Assembly (NCBI GenBank): GCA_963664635.1
Contig: OY761542.1
Span: 1-64,000 of the forward strand
Direction of reading: 5' to 3'
DNA from: VXNE01 sp963664635
Lineage (GTDB): Bacteria > Pseudomonadota > Gammaproteobacteria > Pseudomonadales > Azotimanducaceae
Length of the DNA: 64,000 nucleotides
Both the position numbers and the translations under genes were made by a program. Positions within the stretch are counted from its first letter, which is position 1. Each line of letters starts with the position of its first letter. Shown one piece after another: positions 45,199-54,111 of the stretch. The notes under the pieces were generated by a model. That model did no database searches, was not told the DNA's origin, and worked only from the letters and a program-made list of their open reading frames with translations.

Positions 45199-46065
45199 AT
45201 GGAAACGCTGGCGATGGACGCTCTGCCGGAGCGGTTGCGGGTCATCCCGGACCCGCCCCGACGCCTGTACGTGGAGGGCGCCGTCGACGTCATGGGGGTG
45301 CCGGCCGTGGCGATCGTGGGGAGTCGCCGCGCGACCCGCGCCGGCCGGCAGTTTGCGGAACGCCTCGCCGAGGACCTGGCGGCGGCCGGCCTGGCGGTGG
45401 TCAGCGGTCTGGCGTACGGAATCGATGCCGCGGCGCATCTTGGCGCCCTGCGGGCGGGAGACGGCGCCCCGGGGGCGGGGCGCACCGTCGCCGTGCTCGG
45501 CAGCGGGCTCGGGCAAGTATATCCCCGGCAGCACGCCGGGCTCGCCGCGGAGATCGTGGAGTCGGGCGGCGCTCTCGTCTCGGAGTATCCGGCGGACCGG
45601 GGACCGCGCAAGCACCAGTTCCCGGAGCGCAACCGGCTGATCAGCGGGCTCAGTTTGGGCGTGGTGATCGTCGAGGCGACGACGAAGAGCGGTTCGCTCA
45701 TCACGGCCCGCATGGCGGCCGAGCAGGGGCGCGAGGTGATGGCCGTGCCCGGGCCCGTGGCGAGCCCGCTGTCCGGCGGGTGTCACCGGCTGCTGAAAAG
45801 CGGCGCGGCGCTGATCGAGTCCGCGGACGATGTGCTCTTCGCGATCGGGTACGACGCGGTGGAGCGGGGGACGGCACGCGGCGACGCCCCGCCGGCGCGC
45901 CTGGTCGCCGTGCTTGAGCAGGTGGGCGCGGAGGCCACGACGCTGGATCAGGTGGTGGCGGCGACGGGCCTCGCCCTCGAGGCGGCCGCGGAGGCGCTGG
46001 TCGAACTCGAACTGCTCGGGTTTGTCGCCGCACACCGCGGCGGTTATATTCGGCGCCTTTCCTGA
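45199..46065 (+). CDS. dprA: DNA processing protein DprA (Smf)
   Basis: 288 residues, which is short. It starts close to the Rossmann core without the long N-terminal SAM-like domain of many homologues. It has AIVGSRRATRAGRQFAERLAEDLAAAGLAVVSGLAYGIDAAAH, VAVLGSGLGQVYPRQH and the ssDNA-binding PERNRLISGLS. A C-terminal winged domain follows. GGGAG precedes the ATG. It brings RecA to incoming single-stranded DNA. Confidence 0.92.
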   Translation: METLAMDALPERLRVIPDPPRRLYVEGAVDVMGVPAVAIVGSRRATRAGRQFAERLAEDLAAAGLAVVSGLAYGIDAAAHLGALRAGDGAPGAGRTVAVLGSGLGQVYPRQHAGLAAEIVESGGALVSEYPADRGPRKHQFPERNRLISGLSLGVVIVEATTKSGSLITARMAAEQGREVMAVPGPVASPLSGGCHRLLKSGAALIESADDVLFAIGYDAVERGTARGDAPPARLVAVLEQVGAEATTLDQVVAATGLALEAAAEALVELELLGFVAAHRGGYIRRLS

Positions 46066-46096
46066 TCCCGAACGAGCGTATAGGAGGCAGTCGCCG

Positions 46097-46597
46097 ATGG
46101 CCTGGGTAGCCGTGTTGATGGGCTCGGAATCGGACTGGCCGACGATGCGGGCGTGCACGGAAGTGCTGTCCGGCCTCGACATCGGCTTCGAGGTGCGCGT
46201 CACCTCGGCGCACCGCACCCCCGAGCAGACGGCGGCGTACGTCGCCGACGCGGTCGCGCGGGATTGCACGGCCTTCGTCTGCGCGGCGGGCATGGCGGCC
46301 CATCTGGCGGGCGCCGTGGCGGCGCACACGGTGCGTCCCGTGATCGGCGTGCCCATCGCGAGCGGCCCGCTGGCCGGCGCGGATGCGCTGCTCTCGACCG
46401 TGCAGATGCCCGGGGGCATTCCGGTCGCGACCGTGGCCGTAGGCAAGGCGGGCGCGCGCAATGCGGGCTATCTGGCCGCCCAGATCATTGGCGTGGCCGA
46501 TGCCGATCTCGCGCAGGCGCTGGCCGCGGACCGGCAGGCGGGCCGGGAACGGGTCGAGGCGCAGAACGCCTCGGTGCAGCGCGACCTGGGCCGGTGA
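46097..46597 (+). CDS. purE: N5-carboxyaminoimidazole ribonucleotide mutase PurE
   Basis: 166 residues. It has VAVLMGSESDWPTMRAC (phosphate-binding GSxSD), SAHRTPE and AAGMAAHLAGAVAAHT, with PIASGPLAGADALLSTVQMPGGIPVATVAV. This is the class I mutase of purine synthesis. AGGAGG precedes it. purK is not beside it. Confidence 0.96.
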   Translation: MAWVAVLMGSESDWPTMRACTEVLSGLDIGFEVRVTSAHRTPEQTAAYVADAVARDCTAFVCAAGMAAHLAGAVAAHTVRPVIGVPIASGPLAGADALLSTVQMPGGIPVATVAVGKAGARNAGYLAAQIIGVADADLAQALAADRQAGRERVEAQNASVQRDLGR

Positions 46598-47199
46598 CGG
46601 GGGCGGCGGGGTCGGCACCTGACGGGGACGTTTCCGCCGCGTCGCGGCGGACCCCGGCGCTGGCCCTGACGCGGGCCGCGGACACACTTCTTGACGGCGG
46701 CGTCGTCGCACACGCGCTGGAAGGGGTGTGGGGACTCGCCTGTGACCCGTTCGACGCCGCGGCCGTGACCCGCGTGCTGCGGATCAAGCGGCGTCCCGCA
46801 TCCAAGGGGCTGATCGTCATCGCGGCGGCGCCAGGGGAGTTCGCAAGGGAACTCGGCGAACTCTCCGCTGCAACGCGCGACGCGGTGCTCGCGAGCTGGC
46901 CGGGCGCGGAGACCTGGGTGGTGCCGAACCGCCGCTTCCCCGCGTGGATCACCGGCGGCGCTCCCACGGTGGCGATCCGGGTCCCCGCCCACGGACAGGC
47001 GCGGGCGCTCGCGGCCCGTTTCGCGGGCCCCCTCGTGTCGACGTCGGCCAATCTCTCCGGCTGGCCGCCGGGGCGTAGCGAGCTGGCGGTACGGCGACAC
47101 TTCGGACGGACCGTGGACTTCGTGCTGCCGGGGTCCGTCGCCGGGCGGAGCGGACCGTCGCGCATCCGGGTGGCCGAAACCGGGGCGGAGCTCAGATGA
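46594..47199 (+). CDS. tsaC: L-threonylcarbamoyladenylate synthase TsaC (RimN/Sua5 type)
   Basis: 201 residues. It has GGVVAHALEGVWGLACDPFD, RIKRRPASKGLIVIA, the TVAIRVPAH block and GPLVSTSANLSGWPPGRS. It makes the TC-AMP used for t6A37 of tRNA. The GTG start overlaps the purE stop (GTGA). The conserved YPT-type motif reads AHALEGVWGL, a mild variant. Confidence 0.92.
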   Translation: MTGAAGSAPDGDVSAASRRTPALALTRAADTLLDGGVVAHALEGVWGLACDPFDAAAVTRVLRIKRRPASKGLIVIAAAPGEFARELGELSAATRDAVLASWPGAETWVVPNRRFPAWITGGAPTVAIRVPAHGQARALAARFAGPLVSTSANLSGWPPGRSELAVRRHFGRTVDFVLPGSVAGRSGPSRIRVAETGAELR

Positions 47200-47999
47200 C
47201 GGACCGTTACGCCGTGATTGGCAACCCGGTGGCACACAGCCTGTCACCGCGCATACACGCGCACTTCGCGGCCGCGGCCGGCGAGACGCTGACGTACGGG
47301 CGGCTGCCCGCGCAGACGTTTCGCGAGGCGGCCGAACGGTTCTTCGCGGAAGGTGGCCGGGGGCTCAATGTCACGTTGCCGTTCAAGCTCGACGCATTCG
47401 AGTGGGTCGGCGAACGGGGCGTCGTGCACGGCGCGGCCCGGGCTGCGGGGGCGGTCAACACCGTCGCGGTCTCGCCCGACGGAGTGCGGGGTTACAACAC
47501 CGATGGCGTCGGGCTGCTGCGCGACCTGGAGCGGAACCTGGAGATGGGCATCGCCGGTCGGCGCGTGCTCGTGCTCGGGGCGGGCGGCGCCGTACGGGGG
47601 GTGCTGGGGCCGGTCCTGGCGGCCGGGCCGCGCCGACTGACGGTGGCGAACCGCACGGTGTCGAAGGCCGAGGCCCTGGCACGGCGTTTCGATGGCGTCG
47701 AGCCGCGGGCGCTGACGGCCGTGGAGGCGGACTACGAGATCGTCATCAACGCGACTTCGGCCGGCGTGGCCGGCGACCGGCCGGCCATCGACGCCGCGGT
47801 CGTGGCAGGGGCCTTCTGCTACGACCTGTTCTACACGCTGGACGGCGACACGCCGTTCTGCCGCTGGTGCATCGACAGCGGCGCCACGCGCGCCGCCGGT
47901 GGGCTCGGCATGCTGATCGAGCAGGCGGCCGAGTCGTTTCATATCTGGCGTGGCGTGCGTCCGCCGACCGACGGCCTTGCCGATGCGCTGACGGCGTGA
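47196..47999 (+). CDS. aroE: Shikimate dehydrogenase
   Basis: 267 residues. It has YAVIGNPVAHSLSPRIHAHFA, LNVTLPFKLDAFEW (catalytic Lys), AAGAVNTVAV, NTDGVGLLRDL, then the NADP site VLVLGAGGAVRGVLGP with NRT, and GGLGMLIEQAAESFHIWRGV. Its ATG overlaps the tsaC stop (ATGA). hemF, which often sits between them, is missing. Confidence 0.96.
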   Translation: MTDRYAVIGNPVAHSLSPRIHAHFAAAAGETLTYGRLPAQTFREAAERFFAEGGRGLNVTLPFKLDAFEWVGERGVVHGAARAAGAVNTVAVSPDGVRGYNTDGVGLLRDLERNLEMGIAGRRVLVLGAGGAVRGVLGPVLAAGPRRLTVANRTVSKAEALARRFDGVEPRALTAVEADYEIVINATSAGVAGDRPAIDAAVVAGAFCYDLFYTLDGDTPFCRWCIDSGATRAAGGLGMLIEQAAESFHIWRGVRPPTDGLADALTA

Positions 48000-48138
48000 T
48001 GCGCCGGACCGCGGCCGGCTGATGGGCGCCGCCTGGAACCCGCTGGTCCTCGCGCTCCGGGCCGCGGGTTCCGCCTTTGCGGGCGCCTACCGCTGGCTGC
48101 CCCGGTGGACACCTGGTGGACGGGGGGATGGATGAGGA

Positions 48139-48415
48139 TGGACGGGGAGGATGTACGACGAGACCCTCGCCAAGGTACACTTCTGGTTGTCTGTCGTCGG
48201 TTTCAACGCAACGTTTCTTCCGCAGTATCTGGCCGGTGCATCGGCATGTTGCGGCGTATCCCGGACTATCCCTTGACGCTCGCTGACCTGAACGCAGCCG
48301 CCTCCGCGCGGGCGGCTTCCTCCTGGGCCTCCTCTTGGGCATAGCCCAGCTCGTGTTCGTCTTCGTCGTGCTGAAGGCGTGGCGCGGCGGCCGCACGGGA
48401 GGTGACGGGCCGTGA
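48139..48415 (+). pseudogene. C-terminal remnant of cytochrome c oxidase subunit I, frameshifted
   Basis: Three frames pieced together give the end of a haem-copper oxidase subunit I. They read WTGRMYDETLAKVHFWLSVVGFNATFLPQYLAG, then GMLRRIPDYPLTLADLNAAAS, then GGFLLGLLLGIAQLVFVFVVLKAW and a TGA at 48413. Known CoxI C-termini have the order GRMY-E-LAKIHFW, GFN-TFFPQHFLG, GMPRRIPDYP, then a last membrane helix. There are two frame breaks, near 48235 and 48305. The upstream bulk of the gene (more than 400 codons) is absent; aroE ends 140 bases before. It lies directly before ctaA, where oxidase genes often sit. Confidence 0.75.
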
Positions 48416-49392
48416 CTGAACCGCCACGGAAACTTCGCATCCTTGCCGGGTTGGGGGTCGCCCTCGCGCTGGTCGTCGTCGTGCTGGGCGCCTACACGCG
48501 GCTGGTCGACGCAGGCCTCGGCTGTCCGGACTGGCCCGGCTGCTACGGATTCCTCGGCGTGCCGGAGGCGCCGGACGAGATCGCCGTGGCGGAGGAACGC
48601 TTTCCCGACGCTCCGGTGCAGCCGGACAAGGCATGGCCGGAGATGGTGCACAGGTACTTCGCGAGCGGGCTCGGGCTGCTCTCCCTGGTGATCCTCGCCC
48701 TCGCGTGGCGGCGGCAGGCGGCGTTGACCATCCCCGTGGCGCTGACCGTGCTGGTCATCGTCCAGGGGGCGTTCGGCGCGTGGACGGTCACGCTCAAGCT
48801 GTGGCCGCAGGTGGTGACCGCGCACCTGCTGGGCGGGTTCGCTACGCTCGCGCTCCTGTGGCTCTACACGCTGCGGCTCGGCATGGCCGGAGCGCTGTCC
48901 GTGCCGGCGACGCTGGCGAGACCGGCGGCCATCGGCATCGCGCTCGTCGTGCTCCAAGTCACGCTGGGCGGCTGGACCTCGTCGAACTACGCGGCGCTCG
49001 CGTGCCCGGACTTCCCGACCTGTCACGGCAGCCTGGTGCCCGACATGGATTTCGCGAAAGGGTTCGACGTGCTGCAGGAGATCGGCCCGAACTACCTCGG
49101 CGGCGCCCTGTCGAGCGAAGCGCGAGTGGCGATCCAGATGACGCACCGCCTGGGCGCGTTCGCGGTGCTGTTCGTGGTCGGGTGGCTGGCATGGCGGCTC
49201 CGGGGGCGCCTCGGATGGATCGTGGGAGGCGTGCTGGCAGTGCAGTTCGGGCTCGGGATCGCCAACGTGCTGCTCGAACTGCCGCTCACCGTCGCGACGG
49301 CGCACAACGCCGGCGGCGCGCTGTTGCTGCTCGCGCTGGTGACGGTGTACGCTGCCGCGCGCGGTTACGTGGGCTTGGCGGCCCCTCCCTGA
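48412..49392 (+). CDS. ctaA: Haem A synthase (COX15/CtaA family)
   Basis: 326 residues with about eight membrane helices in two halves. Haem ligand and motif regions are GAYTRLVDAGLGCPDWPGCYG, PEMVHRYFAS, TAHLLGGFATLALLWL, TLGGWTSSNYAALACPDFPTCHG, MTHRLGAF and ATAHNAGGALLLL. It turns haem O into haem A. The GTG start overlaps the terminal TGA of the oxidase remnant. Confidence 0.93.
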   Translation: MTEPPRKLRILAGLGVALALVVVVLGAYTRLVDAGLGCPDWPGCYGFLGVPEAPDEIAVAEERFPDAPVQPDKAWPEMVHRYFASGLGLLSLVILALAWRRQAALTIPVALTVLVIVQGAFGAWTVTLKLWPQVVTAHLLGGFATLALLWLYTLRLGMAGALSVPATLARPAAIGIALVVLQVTLGGWTSSNYAALACPDFPTCHGSLVPDMDFAKGFDVLQEIGPNYLGGALSSEARVAIQMTHRLGAFAVLFVVGWLAWRLRGRLGWIVGGVLAVQFGLGIANVLLELPLTVATAHNAGGALLLLALVTVYAAARGYVGLAAPP

Positions 49393-49429
49393 CCGCCTCC
49401 CGATTCACGCCTCCCCCGAAGACGCAACG

Positions 49430-50335
49430 ATGAGCGAGACGATCGAACGCACTGCTGCGCCCTGGCGCGACTACCTGGAGATGACCAAGCCGCGGGTGGT
49501 CCTGCTGATGCTGCTTTGCGCGGCGGTGGGCATGGCCCTCGCGCCCGGGCCGGTGGCGGCCGGCGCGGTGCTCTGGGGCCTGCTTGGCATCGCCCTGGTG
49601 GCGGGGTCGGCCGCCGCGGTCAACCACATCGCGGACGCCCGGATCGACGCGCGCATGGCGCGCACCCGGAACCGGCCGGTGGCGCAGGGGCGCCTCGGCG
49701 CCGCGTCGGGCATGGCGTTTGCGGCCGTGCTCGGCGTCGCGGGCATGCTCTTGCTGTACCTCCTCGTCAACCCGCTCACCGCGTGGCTGAATTTCCTGTC
49801 CTGGGTGGGCTACGGGCTCGTCTACACGCTGTACCTGAAGCGGGCCACGCCACAGAACATCGTGATCGGGGGGCTGTTCGGGGCGGCGCCGCCGCTCTTC
49901 GGCTGGACGGCCGTGACCAACTCGATCGGGGTCGAGCCGCTCGTGCTGGTGCTCATCATCTTCGTCTGGACGCCGCCGCACTTCTGGGCCCTGGCGCTGG
50001 ACCGCAAGGAGGAGTACGCGGACGCGGACATCCCCATGCTGCCGGTCACCCACGGCGACGCCTACACCCGGCGCCAGATCCTCTACTACGTGCTGGGCCT
50101 CGCGGGCGTGAGCGTGCTGCCGTTCCTGACCGGCACGAGCGGCCTCGTGTATCTCGTGGGAGCGGTCGCCCTCGCCGGGCGCTTCCTGTACTGGGCGGTA
50201 CAGTTGCTGCGCGGCAGCCGGGAGAATGCTCCGATGGCGACCTTTCGCTACTCGATCGTCTACCTGATGGCGCTGTTCGTGCTGCTCGTGGCGGACCGCC
50301 ACCTCGTGCCGGTGGGCGCCTTCGCAGCGTGGTGA
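49430..50335 (+). CDS. ctaB: Protohaem IX farnesyltransferase (haem O synthase)
   Basis: 301 residues, polytopic UbiA-type prenyltransferase. It has MTKPRVVLLMLLCAAVGM, the first Asp-rich motif in NHIADARIDARMARTRNRPV, YTLYLKRATPQNIVIGGLFGAAPPLFGW, and WTPPHFWALALDRKEEYADADIPMLPVTHG. It makes haem O for CtaA and is called ctaB or cyoE. It is 37 bases after ctaA. Confidence 0.95.
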   Translation: MSETIERTAAPWRDYLEMTKPRVVLLMLLCAAVGMALAPGPVAAGAVLWGLLGIALVAGSAAAVNHIADARIDARMARTRNRPVAQGRLGAASGMAFAAVLGVAGMLLLYLLVNPLTAWLNFLSWVGYGLVYTLYLKRATPQNIVIGGLFGAAPPLFGWTAVTNSIGVEPLVLVLIIFVWTPPHFWALALDRKEEYADADIPMLPVTHGDAYTRRQILYYVLGLAGVSVLPFLTGTSGLVYLVGAVALAGRFLYWAVQLLRGSRENAPMATFRYSIVYLMALFVLLVADRHLVPVGAFAAW

Positions 50336-50955
50336 TCCGCCGCGTCGCCGCCGGTCTCACCGTCCTCGCGGCGATGGCCGGTTGCGAGCGAGGCCCGCAG
50401 GCCCCGGAAGCGCAGTCCCCCGGGGCGGAGTTCCGCGAGGAGACGGGCCTGATCGTGTTCACGGAACCCCGGGAGATCGTGGTGCCGCCGCTTGTCGATC
50501 AGCACGGCGGTGTGTTCGGAGCCGAGGCGCTGCGCGGCAAGTGGTCGTTCGTCTTCTTCGGCTACGCTTCGTGTCCGGACATCTGCCCGGTGACGATGGC
50601 GACGCTGCGGGAGGCCGAGCGGGTCCTGCGGGACGAGCGGTTCCAGGGCGTGCTGGTGAGCGTCGACCCCGAACGGGACAGTCCGGACACCCTGCGCGCC
50701 TACCTCGAGGTCTTCTCGCCGCGCTTCCTCGGAGTGACGGGAGAGGTCGCGCGGTTGCGGGAGTTCGGCCTCGAGCTGGCCGCGGGTTTCACCCGGGGCG
50801 ACCCGGCGGAGGGCGCGCCGGCCGACCGCTACCTGGTCGACCATTCCGGCCACGCCGCGATCATCGACCCCGCGGGACGCTTCGCCGCCATCCTGAAGAA
50901 CCCGCGCCGGACCGAGTACGTCGTCGACGCCTTTCGGGCGCTGTCCGGATCGTAG
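50332..50955 (+). CDS. SCO1/SenC-type copper chaperone lipoprotein
   Basis: 207 residues from a GTG overlapping the ctaB stop (GTGA). A lipobox (TVLAAMAGC) predicts an outer-face lipid anchor. The thioredoxin-like domain carries the copper site CPDICP, and YLVDHSGHAAIIDP holds the third His ligand. It delivers copper to the CuA site of oxidase subunit II, so together with ctaA/ctaB it implies an aa3-type oxidase encoded elsewhere. Confidence 0.92.
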   Translation: MIRRVAAGLTVLAAMAGCERGPQAPEAQSPGAEFREETGLIVFTEPREIVVPPLVDQHGGVFGAEALRGKWSFVFFGYASCPDICPVTMATLREAERVLRDERFQGVLVSVDPERDSPDTLRAYLEVFSPRFLGVTGEVARLREFGLELAAGFTRGDPAEGAPADRYLVDHSGHAAIIDPAGRFAAILKNPRRTEYVVDAFRALSGS

Positions 50956-50959
50956 AACC

Positions 50960-51016
50960 CTCATGGTCGCCCGGATGTACGTGAATCCGGGAAAGGGACC
51001 GCCACAAAAGGGCGTC
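50960..51016. repeat. Dispersed repeat related to 7221-7279, inverted
   Basis: The reverse complement begins GTAGGGGACGCCCTTTTGTGG and continues CGGTCCC, then C-rich bases with GATTCACGTAC. It matches the left part of the 7221 copy, including the GGGACGCCC/GGGCGTCCC hairpin with one bulge. It lies between the SCO gene and vapC and could also act as a terminator for both converging genes. Confidence 0.55.
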
Positions 51017-51018
51017 CC

Positions 51019-51444
51019 CTACGCGACGGGATTGCGCCACGCGAGACCGGAGAAGCGGGCGAAGTCGGTGTCGTTCGAGTGCAGCTCCGCCTGGTGCTCG
51101 ATGGCCAGCGCTGCGAGGTGTGCGTCGGTAACGAGATTCGAGCCGACGTGACCCGCCAGCAGGCCTGCCAGCACGTCCATGTGCGCGGGGCCCGGGAGCA
51201 GGATGCGGACGTTGGGTTGCAGAAGCCACGACCGGCAGTGTGCGACGGCCGCCGCCGCGTCCATGGGCCGTACCAGCACGCGTCGGTTCGACATCAGCCT
51301 GACGAAGCCCAGCACGACCACCCAGGCGAGGGCCACGGGCTCCGTCCCGGACAGGCAGTCCTCCCACCAGGTCTTCGCCGCCGCATGGTGCGGAGCGTCC
51401 TCGTTGTACGCGTACACGAGGAGATTGACGTCGGGCAGGATCAA
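51019..51444 (-). CDS. PIN-domain ribonuclease toxin, VapC family
   Basis: 141 residues. PIN acidic residues are visible: ILPDVNLLVYAYNEDAPHH (first Asp), then GFVRLMSNRR (Glu replaced by the RLxxN form), LVTDAHLAALAIEHQAELHSNDTDFARF (third and fourth Asp). It cleaves RNA, often tRNA or rRNA. It overlaps the antitoxin by 4 bases (ATGA). Confidence 0.9.
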   Translation of the reverse strand: MILPDVNLLVYAYNEDAPHHAAAKTWWEDCLSGTEPVALAWVVVLGFVRLMSNRRVLVRPMDAAAAVAHCRSWLLQPNVRILLPGPAHMDVLAGLLAGHVGSNLVTDAHLAALAIEHQAELHSNDTDFARFSGLAWRNPVA

Positions 51445-51713
51445 CCGATGGGGCCGTGGCGCCCTTCCAGGAACGCTTCGGTGTCCAGTTCGTCGATCAA
51501 CTGGTTGAGTTTGAGCGGGTCCACGCCCGGCCGGAATCCGCGCGGCGCGGCGGCGACGCGGTAGCGAGGCCTGGGACCGAGCGGCTTCTCGCCCGTGGCG
51601 AGACCATTGCGCAGCGTGGTGTTGACGATGGACTTGAAGGTCTCGCCGCTGTCGTGCGCCGCTTTCCTGAGCGCTGCGGCGAGGTCATCGTCTATGGTGA
51701 GCGTCGTGCGCAT
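51441..51713 (-). CDS. Ribbon-helix-helix antitoxin of the VapBC pair
   Basis: 90 residues. The N-terminal RHH fold is MRTTLTIDDDLAAALRKAAHDSGETFKSIVNTTLRNGL. The rest is a flexible Pro/Arg-rich tail with DPLKLNQLIDELDTEAFLE, which should wrap the toxin. It is upstream of vapC, with overlapping stop and start. Confidence 0.88.
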   Translation of the reverse strand: MRTTLTIDDDLAAALRKAAHDSGETFKSIVNTTLRNGLATGEKPLGPRPRYRVAAAPRGFRPGVDPLKLNQLIDELDTEAFLEGRHGPIG

Positions 51714-51831
51714 GCTGGCATCCTAGTGCGCGGAGGAATTAGCATCAAGATGTCCACGCCAGCATTCCCGGTCGAAGTTGAAAAGCCTCCGCTCCCTCCC
51801 GTATGCTCGCCGCCGGCGAAACGAGGTAGGC

Positions 51832-53094
51832 ATGCTCGAAGCCGCGAAGGTCGCGGACGACGCGATCACGCGATACGCGGCCGTTCGTCAGCAAACGGAA
51901 GTGCTGTGCCGTCCGCTGGCCGTGGACGACTACGGTGTACAGCCGATGGACGATGCCAGTCCGCCCAAATGGCACCTCGCGCACACCACCTGGTTCTTCG
52001 AGACCTTCCTGCTCAAGCCCTTCGCGGAGCGGTACGAGCCGTTCGCCGAGGGTTTCGAGACGCTCTTCAACTCCTACTACAACGGCGTCGGCCAGCCCTT
52101 CCCGCGGCCGCGACGCGGGACGCTCTCGCGGCCGACGGTCGAGGAGGTGTACGCCTACCGGGAGCACGTGGACGCGGCCATGACGCCGCTGCTTGCGCGC
52201 GGCGACGCGGAGGTTCGGGCGCGTGTCGAACTCGGGCTGCACCACGAGCAGCAGCACCAGGAACTGATCGTCACGGACCTGAAGTACACCCTGGGGACGA
52301 ACCCGCTGCGTCCGGCCTACCGCGACGACCTCGACCGCGCGGCGTGCGCGGCGCGCGCGGTGACGTTTCACGAGTTCCCGGAGGGCTTCGTGGAGATCGG
52401 CGCCGCGGGCACGGCGTTCCGCTTCGACAACGAGACGCCCCGCCACCGCGTCTGGCTGCGCCCGTTCGAGGTCGCCGACCGGCTGGTGACGAACGCCGAG
52501 TACGCGGCGTTCATCGAGGACGGCGGTTATTGCGAGCCGGGTCTGTGGCTTTCGGACGGGTGGGACGCCGTCCGGCGTGACCGCTGGGAGGCGCCCCTGT
52601 ACTGGCGCCGCGACGATGACGCGTGGTTCGAGTACTGTCTCTGGGGCCCGGCGCCGCTGGATCCCCACGCTCCGGTGACCCACGTCAGCTTCTACGAGGC
52701 CGACGCCTTCGCGCGCTGGGCGCGGGCCCGGCTGCCGCTGGAAGCGGAGTGGGAGTCGGTCGCCGCCCGGCACTGCGATGCCGACGACCCGACGGGCAAC
52801 TTTGCGGACGGCGGCCGCCTGCACCCGCGCTCGCCCGCCGGCTCCGGCATGGCGCAGCTTCTCGGTGACGTCTGGGAATGGACATCGAGCGCCTACGTCG
52901 CCTATCCCGGCTACCGTCCGCTATCGGGGACCCTCGGCGAGTACAACGGCAAGTTCATGGCGAACCAGATGGTGCTGCGGGGCGGATCGTGCGCGACACC
53001 GGCGGGGCACGTCCGGACGACCTACCGCAACTTCTTCCACGGTCCCGACCGCTGGCAGTTCACCGGCATCCGGCTGGCGCGCGATGCCGGCTAA
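51832..53094 (+). CDS. egtB: Ergothioneine biosynthesis sulfoxide synthase EgtB
   Basis: 420 residues from ATG 51832, preceded by GAGGTAGG. A DinB-like N-terminal domain supplies the iron ligands: WHLAHTTWFFE and HHEQQHQELIVTDLKY (the HX3HXE set). The C-terminal FGE-sulfatase/C-type-lectin fold has VSFYEADAFARWARARLPLEAEWE, GDVWEWTSSAY and GGSCATPAGHVRTTYRNFF. It joins Cys (or gamma-Glu-Cys) to hercynine with oxygen. egtD overlaps its end. Confidence 0.94.
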   Translation: MLEAAKVADDAITRYAAVRQQTEVLCRPLAVDDYGVQPMDDASPPKWHLAHTTWFFETFLLKPFAERYEPFAEGFETLFNSYYNGVGQPFPRPRRGTLSRPTVEEVYAYREHVDAAMTPLLARGDAEVRARVELGLHHEQQHQELIVTDLKYTLGTNPLRPAYRDDLDRAACAARAVTFHEFPEGFVEIGAAGTAFRFDNETPRHRVWLRPFEVADRLVTNAEYAAFIEDGGYCEPGLWLSDGWDAVRRDRWEAPLYWRRDDDAWFEYCLWGPAPLDPHAPVTHVSFYEADAFARWARARLPLEAEWESVAARHCDADDPTGNFADGGRLHPRSPAGSGMAQLLGDVWEWTSSAYVAYPGYRPLSGTLGEYNGKFMANQMVLRGGSCATPAGHVRTTYRNFFHGPDRWQFTGIRLARDAG

Positions 53095-54064
53095 CTACTT
53101 CCCGGCGCGGGAGTTCCGCTTCCACGACCGCCGGCCGGACGTCCCGGACGCGATGGCCGAAGTCCTCGCGGGCTTGGCGCGGCCCCGCAAGACGGTCTCG
53201 CCCAAGTTCTTCTACGACGAGGTCGGTTCGCAACTCTTCGACGACATCACCCGCCTGCCCGAGTACTACCTGACGCGCACCGAGATCGGGATCCTCGAGG
53301 ACAACCGGGACGACATGGCCCGCGCGGTGGGCGACAGCGTGTGTCTCGTCGAGTACGGCAGCGGCACCAGCGACAAGATCCGCATTCTGCTGGAGGCTTG
53401 CCGGCCGGCGGCGTACGTGCCGGTCGACATCTCCCGCGAGCACCTGCGGGAGTCCGCGCGCGCCATCTACGAAGACTTCGACTGGCTGGCCGTGCACCCG
53501 ACGTGCGCGGATTACAGCCGCCCCTTCGCGCTGCCCCCGGTGGCGTCGGCGCTGCCCTGCGTCGCGTTCTTCCCCGGCTCCAGCATCGGCAACTTCGATC
53601 CGGCGGACGTGCCCGGCTTCCTGGCGGGAGTGGGCGAAGTGGTCGGCCGCGGGGGCCGGCTGATCGTGGGCGTGGACGCGAAGAAGGGCGAGGACATCCT
53701 CCACGCGGCGTACAACGATGGCCAGGGCGTCACGGGCGCGTTCAACCTCAACCTGCTGCGGCACCTGAACGACCTGCTCGATGCGGACTTCGATGTCGCG
53801 AAGTTCGAGCACCAGGCCGAGTACAACCCGGTCCGCGGGCGCATCGAGATGTACCTGGCGAGCACCGTCGCGCAGCGCGTGCGGCTGAACGGCGCGGAGT
53901 TCGCGCTCGACGCCGGCGAGCGCATCCACACCGAGAGTTCCTACAAGTACCACCCGGAGGAGTTTCTGGAGATCGCCGGCGCGGCGGGGTTCGTCAGGCA
54001 ACGCATGTGGACGGACGACCGCGGCTATTTCATGGTCCTGCTGCTGGAGTTCGCCGGCCGCTGA
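53084..54064 (+). CDS. egtD: L-histidine N-alpha-methyltransferase EgtD
   Basis: 326 residues. It has KTVSPKFFYDEVGSQLFDDITRLPEYYLTRTE, the SAM site VEYGSGTSDKIRILLEA, FFPGSSIGNFDP and IHTESSYKYHPEEF, all diagnostic of EgtD. It trimethylates histidine to hercynine, the substrate of EgtB. The ATG overlaps the end of egtB by 11 bases. Confidence 0.95.
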   Translation: MPANYFPAREFRFHDRRPDVPDAMAEVLAGLARPRKTVSPKFFYDEVGSQLFDDITRLPEYYLTRTEIGILEDNRDDMARAVGDSVCLVEYGSGTSDKIRILLEACRPAAYVPVDISREHLRESARAIYEDFDWLAVHPTCADYSRPFALPPVASALPCVAFFPGSSIGNFDPADVPGFLAGVGEVVGRGGRLIVGVDAKKGEDILHAAYNDGQGVTGAFNLNLLRHLNDLLDADFDVAKFEHQAEYNPVRGRIEMYLASTVAQRVRLNGAEFALDAGERIHTESSYKYHPEEFLEIAGAAGFVRQRMWTDDRGYFMVLLLEFAGR

Positions 54065-54111
54065 CGGGACGCGCCGTCCCACACATACCCGTTTGTTGAT
54101 AGCCTCTCCGC

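Noticed and set aside
48021..48137. A small rightward frame (MGAAWNPLVLALRAAG) after aroE
   Set aside because: No good ribosome site and no family match; it lies in the debris before the oxidase remnant.
54064..54080. GGGAC...GTCCC inverted repeat after egtD as a terminator
   Set aside because: The stem is only 5 bp and no T tract follows; the next gene is on the same strand.
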